Shown here in pieces: positions 55,101 through 64,000 of a DNA stretch of 64,000 bases; the stretch's first letter is position 1; the number at the start of each line of letters is the position of its first letter. The stretch is from Drosophila miranda. Taxonomy: Eukaryota; Arthropoda; Insecta; Diptera; Drosophilidae. The notes beneath the pieces were generated by a model. It had not been told where the DNA came from and did not search any database. It saw only the letters and a list, made by a program, of their open reading frames with translations. The translations under genes were made by a program, and so were the position numbers. The stretch spans positions 9,610,001-9,674,000 of the forward strand of contig NC_046675.1 of NCBI RefSeq assembly GCF_003369915.1. The letters are read 5' to 3'.

Positions 55101-57451
55101 TTGCTGTGTTGTTGGATGGCTAAATGGCTGGATGGCTGGGACTGTGTCTCTGACTGGGACTGGGACTGGGCCAAGTGTTAATTGCACAGGTTGGTGTCGA
55201 TGTTGTTCGTTGTCGGTTGGCGGCGGCTTCCTTGGCTGGTCTGGTCTTATCTTTCATCTAGTTCAAATACAACTAATTATTGGTTTAATGGGCCATCGAA
55301 TGGCCCGAAACTTATGCGAGGGGGACAAACGCTGGACTACGTGACGGATGCGTGATGTCTGTATGGAGAGCGCGCGCACAATTTATCGCATGCTATAAAG
55401 TTGATATACCACTCTCCGACTCTTGCACTCTTCTCTCTCTCGCTCTCTCTGACTGTGGGCCTCATGTAAAAGTTGAATGAATTGAATAAAAACATACTCG
55501 TATATACCTGAAGTTCGGGTTCAAGACTGTTTATTTCGGCAGCTGGCTGTCCATGGCTGTCTGGGGCCGGTTATTGAATGTTTTCGATTTCATTGGGCAG
55601 CAGAGCCGAGCCGAGCCGGGCTTCAAGGTCGTCGAACAAGTTCTTCGGCTGATGCTCTTGCAGTGGTTTGGTTTGCTAATGTTATTTAAATCTGTTGATA
55701 CTCATTGCTTCCTTATTGCTCTTCTATTTTTACAGATCCCTGCCTGTACATTATGCGGTTTGCCAATCGCCTGCAGCTGGGCGCCAAGACCCATGAGGTG
55801 TCCATGACGGCCCTGAGGATTGTCCAGCGGATGAAGAAGGATTGCATGCACTCGGGAAGACGACCCACTGGACTCTGTGGAGCAGGTGAGACGAGATTAT
55901 AGTTAGGTTAAAAGTGAATGGCGAACACTATTACCCTTGAAGGCATTTGCATTCGCAAACGTGGATGATATGCTGTACATCTTTCCCGAATCAGGTCATT
56001 CATATTCAATTTTCTATCCCTCCTTGAAGCACTCCTGATTGCCGCACGCATGCATGACTTTAGCCGCACCATGGTTGATGTGATCGGCGTGGTCAAGATT
56101 CATGAGTCGACGCTGCGCAAGCGCCTCTCCGAGTTCGCCGAGACGCCGTCGGGCGGTCTAACGCTGGAGGAGTTTATGACCGTGGACTTGGAGCGAGAAC
56201 AGGATCCGCCTTCCTTCAGGGCAGCACGGAAAAAGGATCGTGAGAGGATCAAGGATGTAAGTGACACACAATAGAGCTCTCGCGCATATTTTATTTATTT
56301 AATAAATCGCTCCCGTAGATGGGCGAGCACGAGCTGACGGAACTGCAAAAGGAGATTGATGCACATCTGGAAAAGGATCTCGGGAAGTCATCAAGCAGCG
56401 TGTTCCGTCAACTGACGAAAATCAAGGGCGACACTTCATTTGGCTCGGAGCCTGGCACACCGAAAAGTGTCTGCGAGAACGACATAGAGATGGAGGACTC
56501 CAGGCAGTTCATTGAGCAGTCCAATGCTGCGATAATCAAAGATCTCATTGAGCACAATGAGGATGTGAAAAAGACGGAACCTGGCAGCCTGATGGCGGGC
56601 ATTGAGGGCCTGAGGCCGGATATCGAGGCCATTTGTCGGGTAACTCAAAGTGAACTGGAGGATGTGGAGAGGGCAAAGCAGCCACTGGAAACAGAGCTCG
56701 TCATCGACGATCTGAACGATGATGAGCTGGATCAGTATGTGCTAACCGAGGATGAGGCTGTGACCAAACTGGAAATGTGGAAAAACATGAATGCGGAGTA
56801 TCTGCAGGAGCAGAAGGAGCGCGACGAGCGGCTGGCCAAGGAGCGGGAGGAGGGCAAGCCTGAGAAGAAAAAACGAAAGCCGCGCAAGAAGGTCATCGGT
56901 CCATCGTCTACGGCTGGCGAGGCGATCGAAAAGATGCTTCAGGAGAAGAAAATCTCCAGTAAAATCAACTACGAAATCCTCAAGACACTAACCGACAGCA
57001 TTGCCGGCCTGACGGGCCAATCCCCGTCATCCAGTGTGGACACTAAGCCCACCACCTTGGAGGAACTGAAGCAGCAGCCGGTCATTGTGGAAGAGGGTCC
57101 CATTGCCCCTAAGGGCAGTCGGTCAAAGCCAGCCTACGATCTGCCTGGACCCAGCAGGAAACGGCCCAAGATTGAGGCAGGCCTGCCTATCAGCCAGGCG
57201 CCGGAGTTGGAGGTAGAGCAGCCTGATACCAAGCCCGTATTGGAACCAGGTAAGTAGCGCTGGGCCAATGGAACTGCTTGCAATCTAATGGAAATCTCTC
57301 TTCCACAGATTTCCTGGAGGACGAGGCCGAAGTAGACGAGGCTGAGCCGGAGCCCGAGGCGGAGCCAGAGGCCTCGCTGCAGGACATGCTGTACAAGGGC
57401 GCCGACGACGACGACGAGTTTGGCTACGGCTTTGAGGAGGAGGATTACTAG
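40119..57451 (+). CDS. Brf: Brf, TFIIB-related subunit of RNA polymerase III factor TFIIIB
   Basis: Seven exons: 40119-40191, 40258-40626, 40688-40792, 55736-55885, 56030-56256, 56319-57249 and 57309-57451, encoding 665 residues; all joins keep the frame. The zinc ribbon has Cys7, Cys10, Cys26 and Cys29. Two cyclin-like TFIIB repeats follow (about residues 85-275; [40 protein letters not shown]). The C-terminal half holds the Brf1 homology region ([18 protein letters not shown]) that contacts TBP and ends in an acidic tail ([15 protein letters not shown]). Brf recruits Pol III to tRNA and 5S genes. The third intron is about 14.9 kb: exon 3 ends INIPSV and exon 4 begins with the completing base of the Asp in DPCLY. 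It contains a whole gene on the other strand. The rest of the introns are 61-144 bases long. Confidence 0.94.
40793..42340. other. Left part of the large Brf intron
   Basis: This holds AT-rich DNA with TATATA/ATAC simple tracts (41560-41600, 42240-42275). A frame at 40984-41418 is open for 144 codons on the plus strand, but it starts without a signal or domain and I cannot assign it. The right end is 3' UTR or flank of the nested BTB gene. Confidence 0.4.
42341..42503. mobile_element. Short Tc1/mariner-type MITE
   Basis: The 163-bp element begins TACAGTGCGTTTCA and ends TGAAACGCACTGTA, that is CAGTGCGTTTCA inverted ends of at least 12 perfect bases (matching further with AGC and TTGG) flanked by TA on both sides, the target duplication used by Tc1/mariner elements. 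It has no coding capacity. It lies in the 3' flank of the nested BTB gene. Confidence 0.7.
42820..46788 (-). CDS. BTB-BACK-PHR protein (BTBD3/BTBD6 type), nested in the Brf intron, two alternative first coding exons
   Basis: Common exons: 44931-44419, 44355-44202, 44132-43458 and 43390-42820. First coding exon A, 45510-45357, starts [20 protein letters not shown] and gives 688 residues. First coding exon B, 46788-46461, starts [20 protein letters not shown] and gives 746 residues. Both end in phase 1 and join the same acceptor; A yields Val-Glu-Thr and B yields Met-Glu-Thr at the join. In isoform A, a Ser/Pro/Gln-rich region is followed by BTB (about 205-305, with [20 protein letters not shown]), BACK (about 310-410) and PHR (about 465-615, [20 protein letters not shown]), then a Gly-rich tail. 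Such proteins are Cullin-3 adaptors in the cytoplasm; the family includes fly lute and vertebrate BTBD6, and this may be lute, which I cannot confirm. The frame stays open 56 codons beyond the UGA. Confidence 0.9.
45771..45781. promoter_or_regulatory. Motif-1-like core promoter element
   Basis: TGGTCACACTG matches the Drosophila core promoter motif 1 (bound by M1BP) and lies about 260 bases before exon A of the BTB gene, with GATAACGATAGG nearby. Orientation is opposite to that gene, so the assignment is tentative. Confidence 0.35.
49735..49815. repeat. Short tandem CGGTCGAA-type repeat
   Basis: CGGTCGAA/CGATCGGTCGAA units recur about five times, with GTCGGTCAA at both sides. Confidence 0.5.
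52060..52345. repeat. Cluster of ACTGCTT motifs
   Basis: ACTGCTT occurs about seven times in 280 bases, twice as AGCAG(T/C)AGAAACTGCTT inverted pairs (52068-52086 and around 52172). Confidence 0.45.
52440..52650. repeat. Local direct duplication of about 100 bp
   Basis: CTTAATCCACAATCATTTAG..AATTATCTG..GGAAATTTTTGGG..TTTTTT..TTGCACTTCACT and a diverged second copy TTTAATCCAAAGCCATTATA..AATTATCTG..GGAATTTTTGGG..TTTTTT..TTGCACTTCACT follow one another. Confidence 0.5.
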
Positions 57452-60400
57452 ACTTAAGTTTGCATTTAGCCCTTTCAGCGTTTTAGCCATTAAGATACGA
57501 TACACACAGATTTTTATAGTATGCATCTTACTAATCATAATACAATTAAATTAATCTTAAAGTCCTTCGCCCTGTTGTGCTCCTCCGCCTGCACTTGTTG
57601 CAGTAGTGCTATTCCTGCTTCTTTGGCGAGTTGGCAGCTATTAAATCATCGCTGCTTCTCGGCTCGTGCCCTGCGGCCCTGGCGCAGCCATTTACATGTT
57701 TAAGCCATGTCGGAGTCCGGGCGGTCGAGTGGGGGCAGGGTGGCAGCAAGGCAGCCTGGCAGCGGGTTTAGTAGTAGCTTGTTTCTAATTGTTGGTGCTG
57801 CCGTGGCGCGCCTCCAAGTGCTGCAAATAAATATTTCACTCTTAATCATGTTTTGCACTTTGTTTTGCTCGCCATTCTCCGGACTCTACTCCTGCACGGC
57901 ACTGCGGGCGGCCTGAGTCATGCCACGGCACAGGCAGGCAGGCAGACAGGCCAAGAAACTTGGCTCGACTCCACGGCCTGGGCGGCTTGTTGAGTGGCAA
58001 GTGCCCGGCAATGAGCTGTTGAGTCTACTGCCGAGCACTTGTCTTTGCGATTTTATAGTTATTATGTTGTAATTAGTGTTAATTTACTTGGCTCCGCCTC
58101 CGTCCCTCACAGGCACTCGCAATCGCACTCGCCCTAGCTCTTAGCTCTTAGCCCCAGCGAAGCAGCCATAAAGTGTTGCACAGTTTTGGGCTTTAAACTT
58201 TCCTGCCCCCCAAAAACGCAGCCGAATCAAACTGAAGTTAACTGCACTTAATGTCCGTTCGCTAATTTGCATAAGCCCACAGCTGGCTGGGGAATAGTTA
58301 TTAATAAAATGCACACGAACCACTCGACAATCCTGATGGGCTGACCGTGGCTGCGGCTGTGGATGTGGGTGTGGATGTAGCCCTGCACTGGGACAGGCTT
58401 AGAGCAGGACCAACTGGAAATATTAATGTCAAATGTATGCACATGTAAATCCCCGAGGCAAATGTGACAGTAAAACGGCAATTAGTAGACAACTTGACTT
58501 GACCTGGCCCAGGCCCAGGCTCTTGGAAGTTTCCTGGCCTCGGTCTGGCCATTGGTCAGTGGTGCAACTAATTTATGCAGTGCCAGGGCGGAACTGGGCC
58601 TGGGTATGAAGGTTGAGTTTGAGTTGGAGTACGAGTGTGGGGGAGGGCGGTGTGGGTTGGAGGCGCCGGCAATCGCTGGTTGCTCTTTTGATGAGGATAA
58701 TTGCCCTATTAAGCACATTAATCCGTTGTGATATCATTTTAACACTTTTGTGCTTGGTTTCTCCACTGATTTTTCCATGGGCTTGCAGGCCTGTCAAGGT
58801 CCATCAGTCGTGTCATGGTAGTTGAGACTAAAACTATGAAATTTATTTTGCAAATATAGAATTTGCATTTTTTATTGGATCATTGATGATTGTCTAAATA
58901 GTAACACCTCGTACCAAACAGGCATTGCTAATGCTTTTTTGATAAAAAATTGTTTGCATTTAAATTTTTAGCATGATTTAATCAATTAAATCATTATATT
59001 TGCTTTAAATTAAAAGTTAATCAACAATACAGATTTTCGACATCTCATGAAAAATTTGTATATTCAAAAATTGATTGATTTTAAAGAGTTCCTCGATAGT
59101 TTTCAGCTCTTAGGCTCTAAACAAGGTGGCAGAATAGATTAATTTTTGGATGAATTTGTCTGTGCATTAATCCTGACAAATTAGTGACGGAACTGAATAT
59201 TTACAAAGTATAATCACAAACGGAAGTGAAAGAAAAAATGTATTTGTATTGCCGGATAAAAGGTGAAATTGACAACCTTTGGGATGAGAAACAGGGACTG
59301 CTCGCCAGGGAAATATAATATAAGCGAATATACGGTCTATTAGACTTGACCACATTTCCGTTAAGTTTCTTTATTGCCTGAAATAAATATTAGTTACACG
59401 AGTTTTTGATTTTCTAATTTTCGCAACCTCCCTTGCAGGGTATCAAGGGTTCGTTGAGCTGCCAAGACTTTGGTGGCTGGTGTTTTGCCATAATTTGTTG
59501 CTTGCCGCTGTGTCGTCTGTCACTTGCGGCAAATTAATTAAAAAATAGTTCTTTGCCGCTAAAATTCAATATAAATATACATAAATGATATATACTGGAT
59601 GCGCTTTCAATTTATTTTAATGCAGTTTAATTAAAAATGTGCCAAGTTGAGGTCATTTCACTGTTCACGGGGATTTTGTTTGCAGAAGTTTTTGTAGCTG
59701 TAGTTTCCTTTTTTTCTGCATTCATTTTTTTTCGCCTTTTATCGCAATGACAATTTTATCATTTACACTTTATTTGCGGATTTGGCTGCTTTATTATTAA
59801 ATACAGCGCCCGCAACCTGGCATGGCATGGTCAGCGGCTCTCCGGTGGAGCTGGCGACCATTTTGAAAAGTGTTTAATAAAAGGAAACAAATGAAACAAG
59901 GACAGTGGCAGCGGCAGTGGCCACGGCATCGTTAAGAGCAGAGATACAAAAATAATGGTTTTAATTAAAATAACTTGTGTGCGAGGGTGCCTCCTGTACA
60001 GCCTGTTGAATTCGATGGCCGTGAAGCTGCGAAATAAGCGTTTAATACGCTTAAAGAGCCCCGCATTACGTATACGAAGCGTTCGCCTAAGCCCTTCTGC
60101 TGCTCGATATTTGCGGCTACAGCCGTGCCCACAATTAAATGTACATTAAGCGCGGAAAATCTGATTAATTAGGCCCACCAGCCTGGGGAAAATTAGTTGT
60201 ATTAAGTGCAGTTTTGTCAGACGTCAGGCGTGCACCGAATCCCCCCCCCAACGTAGGCTGCACTTTAAACCCGCCCTTCGATATGCCATTTGATTTGTGA
60301 TGGTATAAGTATTGGTATATTTATATGGTAAATGGTACATTCATATGTGTGTGTGTTGGTGTGACCACTAATTTATGCACTAATTATGTTGTGTTTTGCT

Positions 60401-63400
60401 GTCGAGTGTTGTTTCGGGTTCATGAATAATTGAAACGCGCCCTCCCCGCGAGCCCATTAATTAGGCCGCTAAATGTTTTGTTTAGTAATTTGTCGGGGCT
60501 ATTAAAAGTGCCATCAAAAGTGGGCCATGACAAAGTGTGCTTCAATTTGATTCAGTACCGTATCGCCATTAAGTGCTTGTCCTTTTAGAATTAATCTAAA
60601 CTCTAGCAACAGTAGTGTATCTGAGCGTGCCTAGACCTTGTCCTGGTTGCGGTCAGTCTATGTATAAATGGTCACGGAAATGAGACTGGACCAGGTCCAG
60701 GCACCTGCCCAATCATGCGATCGCTGGAGTGTGTTTGCTTAATGCCACAGCCACAAGATGGTCAGGATGCAGGCGTCCAGGTGATGGTGATTGGCGACTG
60801 CTGATAATGACCCAGCATTAACAGCAGAAGCTAGGCGGCATAAGCAGCAGTCAAGCAGCAGGCGTCGCATCTGAGGAAGCAGGCTCAAATGAGCACACAC
60901 TCACGCACCCACACACACACAGATTCTGGGACCATAAAGGCGGAGCTCCAATGCAGTTAACAGACAATTTCGAATTGTCGAGCCCTCCCTCCTCCACACA
61001 CGCACACACACGCATAAACCACGCACATTTGGGCCTGCATGCAAATATGCAATAATAAAGTAAATAAACGCTTGCCAGCCACCATTAAGCCGCTAGTTGC
61101 AATAACAGGGCACAATCACAGTGAAGTCTGAATATAAATACCATTCAAATATCATTTAAATATAGTTTCCGCTGATATGTCTCGTTGAGTAATGATATTT
61201 GTAGAAAGCAGTTGAAGAGAGAAATATACGTTTCCTAGGGATATTTTAGGGATATATAGAGCAGTCTTTTAATTGAATACAAGTCTACTTCTGAGTCTAT
61301 TTATAAAGTAAGTCTAAATACTTAGCAGGATCTAGATTACTCTTAAATTGATTGATTGATTACTTTGTGGTGTTTGTATTTCCTAGCGACTAATTAAAAC
61401 TCATAAATATTGAAGTAATATATGTATTAATGCCAATCGAAGGGTTAGGCGAGTCAAGCGAGTGTCGCCTGTAGAGCTGAATCTATGGCCGGCAGCGGTA
61501 TTGAACATAAAGTGCCGGGCAAACTGGGCGAGGCATGATTGCAAAACACAAGTGCAATTACCTGGCCTGCAGGCTTCACACACACACAGATGCACGCATG
61601 CACACACAGTCAACCGCAGTGCATACATACATATGTATACACGCATACACGCATACTGTCAAACGTAAGCAGGCTGGCAGCCATGCTTGGTGCCGCAAAG
61701 TAGGCAACGATAATGTCATAAATTCAATGAATAAACATAAACGGAAAAGGCAGATACACGCACACACATACAGATAAAGAGCAGCTGCGTGAGTTTGGGT
61801 GTCTGCCGCGAAATAAGCAACGACTACAATCCACAACAGCAGCAACATCAACGGTGGCAAAATATGTATTAGCCCCCCAAAGTTTACTAACAAAATTAAT
61901 TATGCGAATTAAGCGTAGTAAAAGCACTTTAAGCAAGTCCCCTCCCCCGCAATGGCAGCACCAAAACCAACACCCCGGCCTGCTGCCGCTCCCCTGTAGA
62001 CCACAGCAGTTCCGTAGTTCCTACGGGGCCATAACATGTGGCGCATTTTGTGCGGTGTCATAGAGTGGGTGGGAGGGGGCTCACAGGAATGGGGTCCGGG
62101 ATGAGGCCAGGACCCGGGGCCTCTGTATTGTTCAATTTATGCGTGTTTGTGTGCGTGTTCCACTCGGGAGTTATACTTGTTGTTCCGCTCGCTCTCGCTC
62201 ACAGCCTCTCCGGCGCGGGGCTCTCTGCTTTTTGCCAGTTAGCAGTTTGTGGGCGCCAAACTAGGCCAAGCACCCGGACCTGGCCGAAGTGCAAGCCCCA
62301 ACAGTCAACAGCCAACAGCCAAGAGGTAGTAGCAGCATCTAAGCGAAGGCAGTGCCAGAGGAAGCACAGGCACACCAGCAGCAGCGCCAGCAGCCTGGAA
62401 GTTGTTTATTTAAGTGTGAAATTTAAGTGCAACACTGCGTAATGTGTAGGGCCCGAGCATATTTAGGATTATGACAGTGTGAGCTTCAGCCTCAGCAGCC
62501 GCAGAGATAAGCGACATCGCCTTTAATAACCTAAGAAGGGAGGGGGTTGCGGGGTCGCTGTAATCATAAATTGACCTGCTAATAGAATATAAAACACAGC
62601 TTGAAAAAGCAAACACAACCCTGAGCAAAGAGTAAAGGGAATAGGGAAGAATGGCTAACAGAAAGGGCGGACAAAAAGTGTTATTGCACTTTTTTCAGGG
62701 CATAGAGGAAAAAAAATGCAAACGGCATTTCGGCGCCGATGCTGACCAAACGAAATGAAACAAATTGTCGCCGAATGAAGGGGAGGGGGACAGCCAGACG
62801 CTGACGCCAGGCCAAATTAGCTAAAAGTTTGGACAGCCATTTAGTTAATTGTTGCCGCGTTATAAATTGAATGAATAAATACAAGTACAGTGTCAGTCGC
62901 TGGCGAAAAGAAATAAACCAAAAAGATCACCAAAATACAAGAAATATCTAGAGGATTGAAAGAATGGCGCGAGGTGAAGATGATAGAGAATACATATGTA
63001 TATAAGTGAGAATATATACGTATGTAAACAAATGGTAATGTGGTATGAACCTAATACATTGATTGAAAAAATCGAAAAACATATGTTCAGGATCTGTCAA
63101 ATTGCATGGAACGTATGTTCTCAAATAATATTTTCTTTCAGCCAAAATGTATCATTTTTTATTCTAAAATATAGGAGGTTTCCACTTCCTGTGTATTATA
63201 ATTAAAAAGTAACATTTTCGATATTATTCATCAACAGTATTTCATAAAACATGAACCTCTATAAACGTAAGCCTGGCTTTTTTCAAAAATTTTTCTCGAA
63301 ATTGCACAAAATTCACAAATGAGCTGGGTCTTCATTTATAGCTTTATTTCTAATCATTTTGCACTTGAGCTTATTGTTCAAATAGTCATAGTTAAGGGTC

Positions 63401-64000
63401 GTTTTATTTTTAAATTGGTCGCCCTAAATGGAGACATAGCAAACACAGATAAACGATAGCCATGAAAATGGGTGTCTTTTTGCTCTGTATCTAAATAATT
63501 CATACACACTCAATTGAATTTTGTATGCAAATGAAAAAGATTCTTGTTCTGGTCAATAAATGGATTTTTGTCAATTTATTGTAAATTGAAATGCATATGC
63601 TTTTTTTTAGATATGCTATATATCAGGGCTGTAAGGGCGGTTGTGTGCGACAAAAATTGATTCATTAAAGTAAGAGTTAAAGTGCAGAGTTCAAGTACTG
63701 TTAGTAGGTTTAATTAACATTGAAAGTGTGGCAACGTAAATTTTATATGCCCCCTGCAGAGGTATCAAACTTCTGCAGAACTTCAAATACTTGCACATTC
63801 CATTGAATAGTCGTATAAATCAAATGTTTATCAATAGAGATTTGCTAACTGAAAAAACAAGCCAATAGCTCAGTAAAAGTTTCTAGAAACTTTATCCCAT
63901 CTTCGGACCGACCGAACCTATGTAACAGAAAAAACTTCAGTCTCAAGTTGAGCCAACATCCAGTTGAGCCATGACAGTCAGTTTGTGGCCGGACCAGCCC
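57452..64000. other. Non-coding DNA downstream of Brf
   Basis: The left edge is the Brf 3' UTR. Elsewhere I see no coding exon: the longer frames (for example 62038-62442, 61401-61668) run through CA/AC repeats or GC-rich low-complexity sequence. Simple CACACA tracts lie at 60890-60920, 60995-61015 and 61577-61590, and a C-rich run at 60241-60249. The sequence could be upstream or intronic DNA of a gene lying beyond the window. Confidence 0.5.

Larger units (their letters stand above)
46789..55735. other. Right part of the large Brf intron, non-coding
   Basis: Nine kilobases without a supported coding exon. It contains simple tracts: GA repeats at 49130-49155 and 51920-51936, TTTCTG/TTTCGG repeats at 49355-49395, GACTGG repeats near 52985-53040 and 55139-55172, and CGGTCGAA repeats at 49760-49800. 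Two local duplications and a cluster of ACTGCTT motifs lie at 52050-52650. Upstream regulatory DNA of the nested BTB gene is likely here. Confidence 0.5.

Noticed and set aside
40793-55735. Reading the two halves of Brf as two separate truncated genes
   Set aside because: The split Asp codon and good donor and acceptor sites join them into a full-length Brf of the expected size, so one gene with a long intron is the better model.
61401-61893. Frames full of His/Thr or Cys/Val near 61.5 kb
   Set aside because: They arise from CACACA/ATACAT simple repeats.
62038-62442. A 134-codon frame in the right-hand non-coding region
   Set aside because: Composition is GC-rich low complexity, no domain and no splice context; considered chance.
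1-64000. CRISPR arrays, rRNA or tRNA genes, retroviral or LTR elements
   Set aside because: I looked for direct-repeat spacer arrays, cloverleaf-like A/B boxes and reverse transcriptase or capsid-type frames and saw none that I could support.

Overview
This window is nuclear DNA of a fruit fly (genus Drosophila). The evidence is short introns with GT..AG ends (59-69 nt), TATA plus TCAGT-type initiators, and near full-length proteins recognisable as fly Sur-8, CREG, sds22 and Brf. The gene set and order look like part of the D. melanogaster 3R region (Muller element E). The gene-specific expansions and a melanogaster-unlike layout suggest a more distant species, perhaps of the obscura group; that placement is inference.

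Layout. (1) 1-3.5 kb: an inverted pair of paralogous genes for small secreted proteins ending in -NQKPY, separated by a dispersed repeat. (2) 4.4-6.2 kb: an intronless Ndc1-like nucleoporin gene. (3) 6.6-24.7 kb: a dense accessory block of small secreted, cysteine-rich Kazal-like proteins. There are about ten intact genes, one clear pseudogene and two further small candidates. Three pepsin-family aspartic protease genes (11.2-15.9 kb) sit in the middle. Nearly all have TATA promoters and phase-1 introns, which suggests strongly regulated, fast-evolving secreted products. A protease and protease-inhibitor neighbourhood of this kind would suit gut, salivary or reproductive secretion, but tissue cannot be read from sequence. 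(4) 24.7-32 kb: gene-poor DNA with a degenerate protein-like relic, an array of about seven diverged repeat units and a 773-bp element with inverted ends rich in ATCGATAG.

(5) 32.3-40.8 kb: conserved housekeeping genes: Sur-8 (Ras/MAPK scaffold), CREG (secreted glycoprotein), sds22 (PP1 regulator) and the first three exons of Brf (TFIIIB subunit). (6) 40.8-55.7 kb: a single Brf intron of about 14.9 kb that contains, on the opposite strand, a whole BTB-BACK-PHR gene with two alternative first coding exons, plus a small mariner-type MITE. (7) 55.7-57.5 kb: the last four Brf exons. (8) 57.5-64 kb: AT-rich non-coding DNA in which I see no gene.

The strongest points for a second look are a 42-codon in-frame open extension after the Sur-8 UGA stop (candidate stop-codon readthrough), divergent head-to-head fragments of Ndc1-like genes inside an intron of a Kazal-like gene, a conserved block about 205 bp upstream of two secreted-protein genes, a three-codon last exon conserved in two Kazal-like paralogs, and the giant Brf intron with its nested gene. 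I saw no retroviral or LTR element, no CRISPR array, and no tRNA or rRNA gene.
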